From contig CAJUMX010000012.1 in the NCBI GenBank assembly GCA_910587705.1, forward strand, positions 29,984 through 93,983: a stretch of DNA of 64,000 nucleotides, in the 5' to 3' direction. The notes below the pieces were generated by a model. That model did not search any database. It saw only the letters and a list, made by a program, of their open reading frames with translations, and was not told where the DNA came from. Numbering within the stretch: position 1 is the first letter of the stretch; each line of letters starts with the position of its first letter. The DNA is from an uncultured Oscillibacter sp. GTDB taxonomy: Bacteria; Bacillota; Clostridia; Oscillospirales; Oscillospiraceae. A program made the translations under genes and the position numbers. Of the stretch, positions 16,669-24,967 are shown piece by piece.

Positions 16669-16700
16669 GGAGACGGGGAGGACCCGTCTCCTGTTGCTTT
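16669..16700 (+). terminator. Terminator of the CarD gene
   Basis: GGAGACGGG and CCCGTCTCC around a GAGGA loop, followed by TGTTGCTTT. Confidence 0.7.
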
Positions 16701-16739
16701 AGCGAATGATTTCCCGGACGAGCCGTGCGGTCATGCCCC
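16699..16739 (-). pseudogene. 3' remnant of a second Nudix-gene copy
   Basis: Minus-strand codons GMTARLVREIIR-stop repeat the last twelve residues of the intact Nudix gene at 16,858. All seven nucleotide differences between the two 41-nt stretches are synonymous, which suggests the tail of a diverged paralogue rather than a recent slip. DNA between the copies (16,740-16,857) is noncoding. Confidence 0.55.
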
Positions 16740-16857
16740 TCGTCGGAAGAAACTCCGCTCCGTTCCGTCCCCGCCTGGGGGCGAGGACTGCACCCGCTCC
16801 ATTCCTTCCTCCTCTCCCCACAAAATCCGCGGATTTTGCGGGGCCCCGTTGGAGCGG

Positions 16858-17463
16858 CTAACGGATGATTTCTCGGACGAGCCGTGCCGTCATACCCCAG
16901 ATGGCGTGGCCTTTGTAGTGCCAGATGGGAATTTCCACCTGTCCGTGGCTCCAGGGGTAGGTTCGGGGGATGCCCACGGGGCCATAGGGGAAGTCCTCCG
17001 GCACCTGGGGGACCAGCTCGTAGCGCCGGAGATCCGGCGGCGTCTCCCGGAAGAAGGCCAGGGGGACGGTGAAGGCCTCCGCCACCTCCGCCGGGGAGGG
17101 GCGCAGGGCGGCGAGCCCGGCGGGAGACACCAGCCCCAGCACCGGCCGGAGGAGGAAGCCCCGCTGGTTACAGATAAAATCCGGCGTGCCCAGGAGGGTG
17201 ACCGCCTCCCGGGGGATGGACAGCTCCTCCTCCGTCTCCCGGAGGGCGCAGTCCTGGGGCGTCTCCCCGGGCTCCATCCGCCCGCCGGGGAAGCAGACCT
17301 CGCCCCCCTGGGAGACCTGGGAGGAGCGGACCTCGAAGAGGAGGCGGAGGCCGCCCTCTCCCTCGAGGAGGGGGCAGAGGACGGCATAGCTCCGGGAGGC
17401 CCCCAGGAGGCCCGGCTCGTGGCCCTGAAAGCGGCGGGCCAGCCGCTCCAGTTCCCCCGTCAC
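16858..17463 (-). CDS. Nudix hydrolase (CoA-pyrophosphatase-like)
   Basis: A 201-residue protein with the Nudix box GGRMEPGETPQDCALRETEE at about residues 60-80, which binds Mg2+ and cleaves nucleoside-diphosphate-linked substrates. The pattern VCFPGGRMEPGE and overall length resemble NudL/CoA pyrophosphatases. Start is GTG 17,463, overlapping the stop of the upstream lipid-kinase gene by 4 nt (GTGA), so the two are co-translated. Confidence 0.85.
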   Translation of the reverse strand: MTGELERLARRFQGHEPGLLGASRSYAVLCPLLEGEGGLRLLFEVRSSQVSQGGEVCFPGGRMEPGETPQDCALRETEEELSIPREAVTLLGTPDFICNQRGFLLRPVLGLVSPAGLAALRPSPAEVAEAFTVPLAFFRETPPDLRRYELVPQVPEDFPYGPVGIPRTYPWSHGQVEIPIWHYKGHAIWGMTARLVREIIR

Positions 17464-18347
17464 AGCAGCATGGTCAGCGCCTGGCGGCGGTTTTCGATGT
17501 CCACCGCCGGGGCGCTGGGGGCGTACTCCCCGTCCAGGGACCAGGGAAGCTCCTCCTCCGTTTCGAAGTGGATGGAGGAGACGTGGCGGAAAACCAGGCC
17601 CTGGCTGTCGTACTGCTGGTTCAAAAGGGCGTGGACCAGGCTCTGGAGGTCCGCCGCCGTCTTGGGGCTGGGGATGAGCAGCATTTCAAACAGGCCGTCG
17701 TCCAGCACCACCCGCTCCGGGTTCAGCTTCATCAGCCCCCCGATGGAGGTGGAGTTGCACACCGCGCCGAAGAGGTATTCCCCGTCCAGCACCTCCCCGT
17801 CGGCGGTGAGGCGGACGTGATAGGGCCGGAGGGTGCTCAGGTCCTTCATGCCCTCCAGGATATAGGCGAAGTGGCCCAGGGCGTTCTTGGCGTTCTGGGG
17901 GGCGGTGTAGCTGGACCGGGTGAAGGCCCCGAAGGAGGCCACGTAGAGAAAGCTCCGCCCGTTCCAAAAGCCCACGTCCAAAAGCCGGGGGACGTTCCGG
18001 GCGATGGCGGCGGCGGCCTCCGCCGGGTCGCCGGAGATGCGGAGGCTGGCGGCAAAGTCGTTGGTGCTGCCCTGGGGCAGATAGCCCAGCAGCGGAGGAC
18101 GGCGGAGCTGGACCAGGCCGGAGACCACCTCGTTCAGCGTCCCGTCGCCGCCCACGGCCACCACCAGATCGTACCGCCCGCCCTCCCGCTTGGCGGTCTC
18201 GGCGGCGTCGCCGGGGGCGGAGGTCACGTGGATGGAGAGGAGATACCCCGCCTGGGAGAGGGCGGCGGCGGCGTCAAACAGGGGCCCCCGGGACTTGTTC
18301 TTTCCGGCCCGGGGGTTGAGAATCAGTAAGAGCTTGCGGGGTTTCAT
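17460..18347 (-). CDS. Diacylglycerol kinase family lipid kinase (YegS/DgkB-like)
   Basis: A 295-residue member of the DAGK_cat family. It has the phosphate loop LLILNPRAGKNKS, the ATP-binding motif GGDGT at residues 66-70, and LPQGSTNDFA (family GTxNDfA). These soluble or membrane-associated enzymes phosphorylate diacylglycerol or related lipids and recycle DAG from lipoteichoic acid synthesis. A TATACT box lies on the minus strand at about 18,383-18,388. Divergent from the AI-2E family exporter gene. Confidence 0.88.
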   Translation of the reverse strand: MKPRKLLLILNPRAGKNKSRGPLFDAAAALSQAGYLLSIHVTSAPGDAAETAKREGGRYDLVVAVGGDGTLNEVVSGLVQLRRPPLLGYLPQGSTNDFAASLRISGDPAEAAAAIARNVPRLLDVGFWNGRSFLYVASFGAFTRSSYTAPQNAKNALGHFAYILEGMKDLSTLRPYHVRLTADGEVLDGEYLFGAVCNSTSIGGLMKLNPERVVLDDGLFEMLLIPSPKTAADLQSLVHALLNQQYDSQGLVFRHVSSIHFETEEELPWSLDGEYAPSAPAVDIENRRQALTMLL

Positions 18348-18511
18348 AGGTACAGGCCACCTCCTGGAGCGTGTGTTACCTACAGTATAGCACGGCGGTT
18401 GTGAAATTACTGTTAAAATTGGCTGGGTTTCCCATGGGCCGGGAAAAAGAGGATTGCAATTCCCCCGGGCCCCGTGTAGAATGGGGGGAGAGAAAAAAGG
18501 AGGCGCGGGCC

Positions 18512-19711
18512 ATGGAACGGAAAAACCATTACATCAGCATGGGGGTGACGGCGTTCTTATCCGCCGCCGCCATTTTGCTGTTTTACGATACCTTCTTCGG
18601 CGGGAAGGCCGTGCTGGCCCTGCTGAAAACGGTACAGCCCATTCTCTACGGGGCCTTCATCGCCTATCTGCTGGCCCCCATGGTGAATTTCTTTGAGCGG
18701 AACCTCTTCCCCCTCCGGCCCGGCCGGCCCCGGAAGCGGCCCCAGGTCCTGCTGGTTCGCACGGCGGGCATCGGGTTTGCCTGGGTGGTCATCGCGTTTT
18801 TCTTCTATCTGCTGGCCTCCGTGCTGATGCCGGAGCTATATAAGAGCGTCCTCCAGCTCATCGACAACGCGGACAACTACTACCGGACCATCAGCGGCTG
18901 GGTGATTCATTTGCTGGAGACCAACCCCGCGGTGGCCGACTGGGTCAGCCAGCAGATGGCGGCCTATTTCCAGGACCTGGACAAGTGGCTGACCAGCGGC
19001 GTTTTGCCCCAGCTTCAGGCGGTGATGGTCACCGTGTCCGGCGGGGTGTTGAGCCTGGTGAACTTCGCCAAGGACCTGCTGGTGGGGGTCATCGCCTCCG
19101 TCTATCTCCTGGCTACCAAGGAGCGCTGCGCCGCCTACGGGCGGAAGCTGGTTTACAGCCTCTTCCCGCGGGAGCAGGTGGGCCTGGTCCTCCGGGGGAC
19201 CAAACGGGCGGATGTCATCTTCTCCGGCTTCGTCCGGGGGAAGCTGCTGGACTCCATCATCATCGGCATTTTGTGCTTCGTCGGCTGCTCCATTTTGAAG
19301 TTCCCCTACACGCCCCTGGTGTCCGTCTTTGTGGGTGTGACGAACATCATTCCCTTCTTCGGTCCCTTCCTGGGGGCCATCCCCAGCACCTTCCTGATTC
19401 TGCTGGTTTCCCCCCGCCAGGCGCTGTATTTCGTCATGTTCGTCCTGGCCCTCCAGCAGCTGGACGGCAACGTCATCGGCCCCAAGATTCTGGGGAACAC
19501 CACCGGCCTTTCCAGCCTGTGGGTTATCATCGCCATTTTGGTGGGGGGCGGCTTCTTCGGCATCGCGGGGATGTTCTTCGGCGTGCCGGTGTGCGCCTGC
19601 CTCAACAGCCTGGTGAACTTCTTTGTGGAGGCCCGGCTGCGGAAAAAGGGCCTCTCCCCGGACTCCAGGGAGTACGCCGCCGGGGGGGCTTACGGGCCCC
19701 GGACGGAATAA
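18512..19711 (+). CDS. AI-2E family transporter (PerM/YtvI type)
   Basis: A 399-residue membrane protein with about eight transmembrane segments. The family signature lies in the C-terminal half: GVTNIIPFFGPFLGAIPS, then QQLDGNVIGPKILG. The family includes Na+/H+ antiporters and putative autoinducer exporters; the substrate is not predictable. ATG 18,512 follows AAAAAAGGAGG; the open frame extends 47 codons upstream but without a better start. No partner genes. Confidence 0.85.
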   Translation: MERKNHYISMGVTAFLSAAAILLFYDTFFGGKAVLALLKTVQPILYGAFIAYLLAPMVNFFERNLFPLRPGRPRKRPQVLLVRTAGIGFAWVVIAFFFYLLASVLMPELYKSVLQLIDNADNYYRTISGWVIHLLETNPAVADWVSQQMAAYFQDLDKWLTSGVLPQLQAVMVTVSGGVLSLVNFAKDLLVGVIASVYLLATKERCAAYGRKLVYSLFPREQVGLVLRGTKRADVIFSGFVRGKLLDSIIIGILCFVGCSILKFPYTPLVSVFVGVTNIIPFFGPFLGAIPSTFLILLVSPRQALYFVMFVLALQQLDGNVIGPKILGNTTGLSSLWVIIAILVGGGFFGIAGMFFGVPVCACLNSLVNFFVEARLRKKGLSPDSREYAAGGAYGPRTE

Positions 19712-20034
19712 ACGCCATTCCCTCCGGCTTTGCCGGACATCCCGTCCGCTTCGGTCTTTCCGGCTGTGTTTCAAGGAACGCGGGCGCGGTCTTGGGGCGT
19801 GCCCTCTCCCGAGGGGGCGGGGTAAAAAAATTAGGGGAAAGTTTGTGAAAACTATTGCAATCGTTTTTCCCGTCGTGTACAATACGGCCTTGGGGCCTCC
19901 GGGAGACCGGAGGGGCCCAGGGCTTTATTCATAAAGAGCCCGCAAAAGTGAATAGAGCCGAATCATTTTGTCCGGGCGGGACATTCCCCGTCCAGCGCTG
20001 ACCCGGAGACGGGCAGCGACGAAAGGAAGCAGAC
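19712..20034 (+). promoter_or_regulatory. Intergenic region with promoter and hairpin upstream of the oligopeptide operon
   Basis: TTGCAA (19,855-19,860) and TACAAT (19,878-19,883) with a 17-bp spacer form a good sigma-A promoter. A GGGGCCTCCGG/CCGGAGGGGCC hairpin at about 19,892-19,917 lies in the leader and may attenuate or stabilise the transcript. The leftward part (19,712-19,850) shows no gene. Confidence 0.65.
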
Positions 20035-21597
20035 ATGAAGCGGAAACTTTGGGAGATTCTCCTCCTGCTGGGGCTTTTGTGCGCCGTACTCTGCGGATGC
20101 AAAGACGGCAGCGCGGCCAAGACGCCGGAGGACGAAAGCGGCTCCAACGAACCGGCGGCGCAGCCCTCGGAAGCTCGGGCGAACGAGATTACCGTGGGCA
20201 TCGCCCAGGACCTGGACGAGAGCCTTGACCCCCACAAAGCGGTGGCGGCAGGGACCAAGGAGGTCATGTTCAACGTATTCGAGGGCCTGATGAAGCCCAC
20301 CCCCGACGGGGATTTGATTCCCGCCGTGGCGGAAAAGTATGAGATTTCCGACGACCAATTGACCTATACCTTTACCATCCGGGAGGGCGTCACCTTCCAC
20401 AACGGTGCCCCTGTGACGGCGGAGGACGTGGGCGAATCCCTGGCCCGCTGCAAGAACGCCGATGAACCGGGTGTGCTGGGAGTAGAGGCGTTTTCCAATA
20501 TTCAACACATGGAGACGGCGGACAGCCGGAGCATCTCCATCACCCTGGGGGAGCCTGACAGCGAGTTTTTGTCCTATCTGACCACGGCGATTCTTCCCGC
20601 GGGCTACGACGGGCAGGACACCGCCCCTGTGGGCACCGGGCCTTTCAAGTTTGTCTCCCGGGCCGCCCAGGACTCGATCGTCCTGGAGCGCTTCGACGGC
20701 TATTGGGGCGAACCCGCCTATTTGGATAAGGTTACCTTTAAAATTATCGAAAACGCGGACAGCATCCTCATGAGTCTCCAGAGCGGAGCGGTGGACCTGT
20801 TCGCCCACCTGACCAGCACCCAGGTGGCCCAGCTGGGGAACGAGTTCAACATTGAGGAAGGCACCATGAACCTGGTCCAGGCCATGTATCTGAACAATGC
20901 CGTGGCCCCCTTCGACGACGTGCGGGTCCGGCAGGCCCTGTGCTACGCCATCGACCGCCAGCAGATTCTGGACCTGGCCTTTGACGGCTACGGCAGCCTT
21001 ATCGGCTCCAGCATGTACCCCGCCTTCGGCAAGTACTTCGACGACTCCCTGACCAATTACTACCCCTACGATGTGGAGAAGGCCAAGGCCCTCCTGGCCG
21101 ACGCGGGCTATCCCGACGGCTTCTCCATGACCATCACCGTTCCTTCCAACTATCAGCCCCACTTGGACACTGCCCAGGTCATCGTGGAGCAGCTAAAGCA
21201 AGTGGGCATCGCCGCCGAGATTCTCCCGGTCACCTGGGAGAGCTGGCTCAACGACACCTACATCGGCCGGCAGTTCCAGACCACCGTGGTGGGCGTGGAC
21301 GCCTCCACCATGACGGCCCGGGCCCTGCTGGAGCGGTTTACCTCTACGGCGGGTAATAACTTTATCAATTATAACAATGCGGAGTATGATGCGTTCTTCC
21401 AGGAGGCCATTACCGCAGCGGACGACGCCGCCCAGACGGCGGCCTACAAACAGGCGGAGGCCAATTTGACGGAAAACGCCGCCAACGTGTACATCCAGGA
21501 CCTGGCCGATCTGGTGGCGATTCGCAAGGGCCTTACAGGCGTGCGGTTCTATCCCATCTACGTGCTGGACCTCAGCGGCATCCGCTACGCGGCGTAA
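20035..21597 (+). CDS. Peptide ABC transporter substrate-binding lipoprotein
   Basis: A 520-residue SBP_bac_5 family protein. A lipoprotein signal ends at the lipobox LCGC (Cys22), so the mature protein is anchored outside the membrane. Conserved family elements are DLDESLDPHKA, YTFTIREGVTFHNGAPVTAEDV, DDVRVRQALCYAIDRQ and PYDVEKAKALLADAGYPDG. It delivers oligopeptides (possibly nickel or other ligands, as in NikA/DppA relatives) to the permeases encoded next. It is the first gene of a five-gene operon. Confidence 0.93.
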   Translation: MKRKLWEILLLLGLLCAVLCGCKDGSAAKTPEDESGSNEPAAQPSEARANEITVGIAQDLDESLDPHKAVAAGTKEVMFNVFEGLMKPTPDGDLIPAVAEKYEISDDQLTYTFTIREGVTFHNGAPVTAEDVGESLARCKNADEPGVLGVEAFSNIQHMETADSRSISITLGEPDSEFLSYLTTAILPAGYDGQDTAPVGTGPFKFVSRAAQDSIVLERFDGYWGEPAYLDKVTFKIIENADSILMSLQSGAVDLFAHLTSTQVAQLGNEFNIEEGTMNLVQAMYLNNAVAPFDDVRVRQALCYAIDRQQILDLAFDGYGSLIGSSMYPAFGKYFDDSLTNYYPYDVEKAKALLADAGYPDGFSMTITVPSNYQPHLDTAQVIVEQLKQVGIAAEILPVTWESWLNDTYIGRQFQTTVVGVDASTMTARALLERFTSTAGNNFINYNNAEYDAFFQEAITAADDAAQTAAYKQAEANLTENAANVYIQDLADLVAIRKGLTGVRFYPIYVLDLSGIRYAA

Positions 21598-21613
21598 CCA
21601 TTGGAGGGCTTGA

Positions 21614-21663
21614 GAGAGCGGGGTGTGGAGATTCGGAGACGGCGTTCTCCACACCCCGCTCTC
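21614..21663 (+). promoter_or_regulatory. Long intra-operon hairpin after the binding-protein gene
   Basis: A perfect 17-bp stem (GAGAGCGGGGTGTGGAG and its complement) with a 16-nt loop between the binding-protein and permease genes. There is no T-run, so it more likely protects the upstream message or partially reduces readthrough, a common way to make binding protein in excess. Confidence 0.7.
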
Positions 21664-21689
21664 CCTGCTTTCCCGAAGGGAGATTGCCT

Positions 21690-22634
21690 ATGAAATATGT
21701 ATGCAGGCGGGTCTTGGCGGGACTGGCGACCATGCTGCTGGTTTCCTTTTTGACCTTCGCGGCCTTTTCCCTCATCTCCGGCGACACGGCCACCGCCATG
21801 CTGGGCACCGCCGCCACGCCGGAGCGGCTGGCGGCCCTCCGGGCGGAGCTGGGGCTGGACCGGCCTCTGCCGGTGCGCTATGGGGAGTGGCTGCTGGGCT
21901 TCTTCTCCGGGGACCTGGGGGTCTCCACCAGCTATAAGCAGCCGGTGTGGGAGCTTCTGGCCCCGAAAATCCGGCTGACCCTGTGGCTGAGCCTGGTGAG
22001 CTTTGCCCTGATTACAGTGGTTTCCATTCCCCTGGGGCTCTGGTCCGCCGGGCGGCGGCGGTTCGAGGGGGGGCGGACGGCCCTGAACCAGCTGGGCATG
22101 GCGGTGCCGCCCTTTTTCACCGGGATTTTGCTGTCCTGGGTCTTTGGCGTGGGACTGAAATGGTTTGTGCCCGGACAGTTCCCCGACGCGAGGCAGGACT
22201 TTGCCGGGGCGGCGGTGTACCTGCTCTTCGCCGCCGTGGCCCTCTCCATTCCCCGCATTGCCATGACGGTGCGGATGCTCCGCAGCACGGTGCAGGAGGA
22301 ATTGGGAAAGGACTATGTGCGCACCGCCATCTCCCGAGGGAACGACCGGGGTCAGGTCCTGCGGCGGCACGTGCTGAAAAACGCCCTGCCCCCGGTGGTC
22401 ACCTTCCTGGCCCAGACCATGGCGGAGATCGTGGCGGGGAGCATTGTGGTGGAGCAGGTCTTTGTCATCCCCGGCCTGGGGCGGATGCTGGTGACCTCCA
22501 TCGGGGGCCGGGACTATCCGGTGGTCCAGGCCATTGTGGTGATTCTGGCCCTTTGGGTGGTGCTGGCGGGGACGGCGGCGGATTTGATCAATCAGCGCCT
22601 GGATCCCCGGCTCCGGTTGGGAGGCGCGGCATGA
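21690..22634 (+). CDS. Peptide ABC transporter permease, DppB type
   Basis: A 314-residue BPD_transp_1 permease with six predicted transmembrane helices. The N-terminal signature RRVLAGLATMLLVSFLTF and the EAA loop (KDYVRTAISRGNDRGQVLRRH) that contacts the ATPases are present, followed by PGLGRMLV. ATG 21,690 follows GGGAG; the TTG six bases earlier is less likely. Its stop overlaps the next permease start (ATGA). Confidence 0.92.
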   Translation: MKYVCRRVLAGLATMLLVSFLTFAAFSLISGDTATAMLGTAATPERLAALRAELGLDRPLPVRYGEWLLGFFSGDLGVSTSYKQPVWELLAPKIRLTLWLSLVSFALITVVSIPLGLWSAGRRRFEGGRTALNQLGMAVPPFFTGILLSWVFGVGLKWFVPGQFPDARQDFAGAAVYLLFAAVALSIPRIAMTVRMLRSTVQEELGKDYVRTAISRGNDRGQVLRRHVLKNALPPVVTFLAQTMAEIVAGSIVVEQVFVIPGLGRMLVTSIGGRDYPVVQAIVVILALWVVLAGTAADLINQRLDPRLRLGGAA

Positions 22635-23440
22635 AAAGAGGAAACGGCTTTTTCATCGCCGGGCTGGCGCTGACCGGCCTTCTGGCGGCCCTGATTCTCC
22701 TGGGCTTCTTCTGGACGCCCTATGACCCCAACGCCATGGCGGCGGGGCCCAAATTCGACGGGCCCTCCCTGGCCCACTGGATGGGCACGGACAACTTCGG
22801 CCGGGACATTTTCAGCCGGGTCCTCAAGGGCGCCGGGACCACGGCCTCCATCGCCCTGGCCACCCTGGCCATCGGGGCGGTCTGCGGGTGCCTGGCGGGG
22901 GCCCTCACCGGCTATTTCGGCGGGCCGGTGGACGAGCTGTTGATGCGCCTCAACGACGCGTTGACGGCCTTTCCCAGCATCCTCCTGGCCCTGGTGGTGA
23001 TCTCCATTCTGGAGCCGGGAAAGAAACGCAATGTCATCCTCGCCCTGGGGCTGGTGTTCATCCCCAGCTTTGCCCGGGTGAGCCGGACGGCCTTCGCCTC
23101 CCTCCGGGAGGTGAACTATATCAAAAGCGCCCGGCTGATGGGAGCGTCGAGCCCCCGAATTCTGGCGGTCCACATGCTGCCAAATACGGCGCCGGTGCTG
23201 CTGCCCGCCCTGACCATCGGCTTTAACAACGCGGTTTTGGCGGAGGCGTCCATGAGCTTTCTTGGCATCGGCGTGACGCCGCCGGACGCGTCTCTTGGCT
23301 ATATGCTCTCCGAGGCCCAGGGGATGCTCTTCGCCGCCCCCTGGTACGCCGCCGGGACGGGCCTGGTCATCGTGTGGATGGTGTTTGGCGTGGGCCTCAT
23401 CGGCGAGGGTCTGCGGCGGCGGGACAGGGAGGTGCTGTGA
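22631..23440 (+). CDS. Peptide ABC transporter permease, DppC type
   Basis: A 269-residue permease, the partner of the DppB-type protein. It has HWMGTDNFGRDIFSRVLKGA near the N-terminus, the EAA loop VNYIKSARLMGASSPRILAVH, and a C-terminal SMSFLGIGVTPPDASLG, all standard for DppC/OppC. The start overlaps the dppB-type stop by 4 nt and its stop overlaps the next ATG (TGATG), so the operon is tightly coupled. Confidence 0.93.
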   Translation: MKRGNGFFIAGLALTGLLAALILLGFFWTPYDPNAMAAGPKFDGPSLAHWMGTDNFGRDIFSRVLKGAGTTASIALATLAIGAVCGCLAGALTGYFGGPVDELLMRLNDALTAFPSILLALVVISILEPGKKRNVILALGLVFIPSFARVSRTAFASLREVNYIKSARLMGASSPRILAVHMLPNTAPVLLPALTIGFNNAVLAEASMSFLGIGVTPPDASLGYMLSEAQGMLFAAPWYAAGTGLVIVWMVFGVGLIGEGLRRRDREVL

Positions 23441-24231
23441 TGCTGGAGATACGGGATCTTCATGTGAAATTCCATAATCGAGACCGGGAGGCCGTGGCGG
23501 GGGCGTCCCTCTCCATCCGGGCGGGGGAAATCCTGGGCCTGGTGGGGGAGTCCGGGTCCGGGAAAACGGTTACCGCCATGAGCGTGGCGGGCCTCCTGCC
23601 CCGGAAGCGGTGCGATTATTCCGGGGAGATTCTCCTGGACGGGAAGGAGCTGCTCCACGCGGACCGGGCGGAGCTGCGGAGCGTCCAGGGCCGGGAGATC
23701 GGCGTGGTGTTCCAGGAGCCCCAGAGCGCCCTGGACCCCCTGATGAAAATCGGCCCCCAGGTGGAGGAGGTCCTCCGGGTCCACACAAGCTTAAGCCGGG
23801 AGGAGCGCCGCCGCCGGGCGGTGGAGGCCATGGCGGCGGTGGAGCTGCCGGAGGCGGAGACGGTGTATGAAAAGTACCCCCATCAGCTCTCCGGGGGCAT
23901 GCTCCAGCGGGCCATGATTGCGGCGGCGGTGATCGCAAGCCCGAAGCTGCTGCTGCTGGACGAGCCGACGACGGCCCTGGACGTGACGGTGCAGGCCCAG
24001 ATTCTGGAGCTTTTGAAAAAGCTGAATCGGGAGTCCGGCGTGTCCATGCTCTTCATCTCCCACGACCTGAACGTGGTGCGGAAGCTCTGCGGCCGGGTGG
24101 CGGTGATGCAAAAAGGGCTTTTGGTGGAGGCGGGGGAGGCCCAGGAGGTGTTCCATCACCCCCGGCACTCCTATACCCAGCGGCTCATCGCCGCCATTCC
24201 CACCCGGAAGCGGAAGGAGGCGGAGCCATGA
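23440..24231 (+). CDS. Peptide ABC transporter ATP-binding protein, DppD type
   Basis: A 263-residue ABC ATPase with Walker A GESGSGKT (residues 36-43), Q-loop VVFQEPQSALDP, signature LSGGMLQR, Walker B LLLLDEPTTALD and switch His in FISHDL. OppD/DppD proteins work as a heterodimer with the DppF type. The usual C-terminal oligopeptide-transporter extension with Fe-S cysteines is absent, so it is somewhat short. ATG 23,440 shares a base with the preceding stop. Confidence 0.92.
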   Translation: MLEIRDLHVKFHNRDREAVAGASLSIRAGEILGLVGESGSGKTVTAMSVAGLLPRKRCDYSGEILLDGKELLHADRAELRSVQGREIGVVFQEPQSALDPLMKIGPQVEEVLRVHTSLSREERRRRAVEAMAAVELPEAETVYEKYPHQLSGGMLQRAMIAAAVIASPKLLLLDEPTTALDVTVQAQILELLKKLNRESGVSMLFISHDLNVVRKLCGRVAVMQKGLLVEAGEAQEVFHHPRHSYTQRLIAAIPTRKRKEAEP

Positions 24232-24965
24232 GCGAGGAGCTGGTGCTGTCTTTGCGCCATGTAGACAGCGGCTATCACGACGGCGTGGGGCCGTTTGGAC
24301 GGCGGGAGCGCCAGGAGGTGCTCCACGATGTGACCTTCGACGTGCGTCACGGGGAGATTCTGGGTCTGGTGGGGGAGTCGGGGACGGGAAAGTCCACCCT
24401 GGCAAAGACCATCCTGGGGATGGTGAAGCCGGACCGGGGGACCGTGACCCACTACACGAAGCGGCCCCAGATGATCTTTCAGGACCCCTACAGCTCCCTG
24501 AACCCCTTTTACAGCGTGGAGTGGACCCTGGAGGAGCCCCTGCGGGTCTATGGAAAGTACGAGAAGGCGGAGCGGAAGCGCCGGGTGCGGGAGATGCTGG
24601 AGCGGGTGGAGCTGCCGGGGGAGTGCCTGGGGGCGAAACCCTCGGAGCTCTCCGGCGGCCAGCGCCAGCGGGTCAGCATTGCCGCGGCGCTGATCCGGCG
24701 GCCCAAATTTCTGATTGCCGACGAGCCGGTGTCCGCCCTGGATGTGACCATTCAGGCCCAGATTCTGGACCTGCTCCGCTCCCTCCGGCGGGAGCTGGAT
24801 TTGAGCTATCTGTTCATCTCCCACGATTTGAACGTGGTCTACCAGCTCTGCGACCGGGTGCTGGTGATGAAGCGCGGACGCATCGTGGAGCAGGGGACGG
24901 TGGAGGAGATCTTCAACCACCCGAAAGAGGCGTATACCAAACAACTGTTGGCGGCGGCGGAGTGA
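24228..24965 (+). CDS. Peptide ABC transporter ATP-binding protein, DppF type
   Basis: A 245-residue ABC ATPase, partner of the DppD type. Walker A GESGTGKST (about 49-57), Q-loop MIFQDPYSSLNP, signature LSGGQRQRVSIAAAL and Walker B FLIADEPVSALD are intact. The conserved -PDRGTVTHY segment is short compared with OppF. The start overlaps the upstream stop as ATGA. It ends the transporter set proper; the DUF3810 gene follows 2 nt later. Confidence 0.92.
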   Translation: MSEELVLSLRHVDSGYHDGVGPFGRRERQEVLHDVTFDVRHGEILGLVGESGTGKSTLAKTILGMVKPDRGTVTHYTKRPQMIFQDPYSSLNPFYSVEWTLEEPLRVYGKYEKAERKRRVREMLERVELPGECLGAKPSELSGGQRQRVSIAAALIRRPKFLIADEPVSALDVTIQAQILDLLRSLRRELDLSYLFISHDLNVVYQLCDRVLVMKRGRIVEQGTVEEIFNHPKEAYTKQLLAAAE

Positions 24966-24967
24966 CG

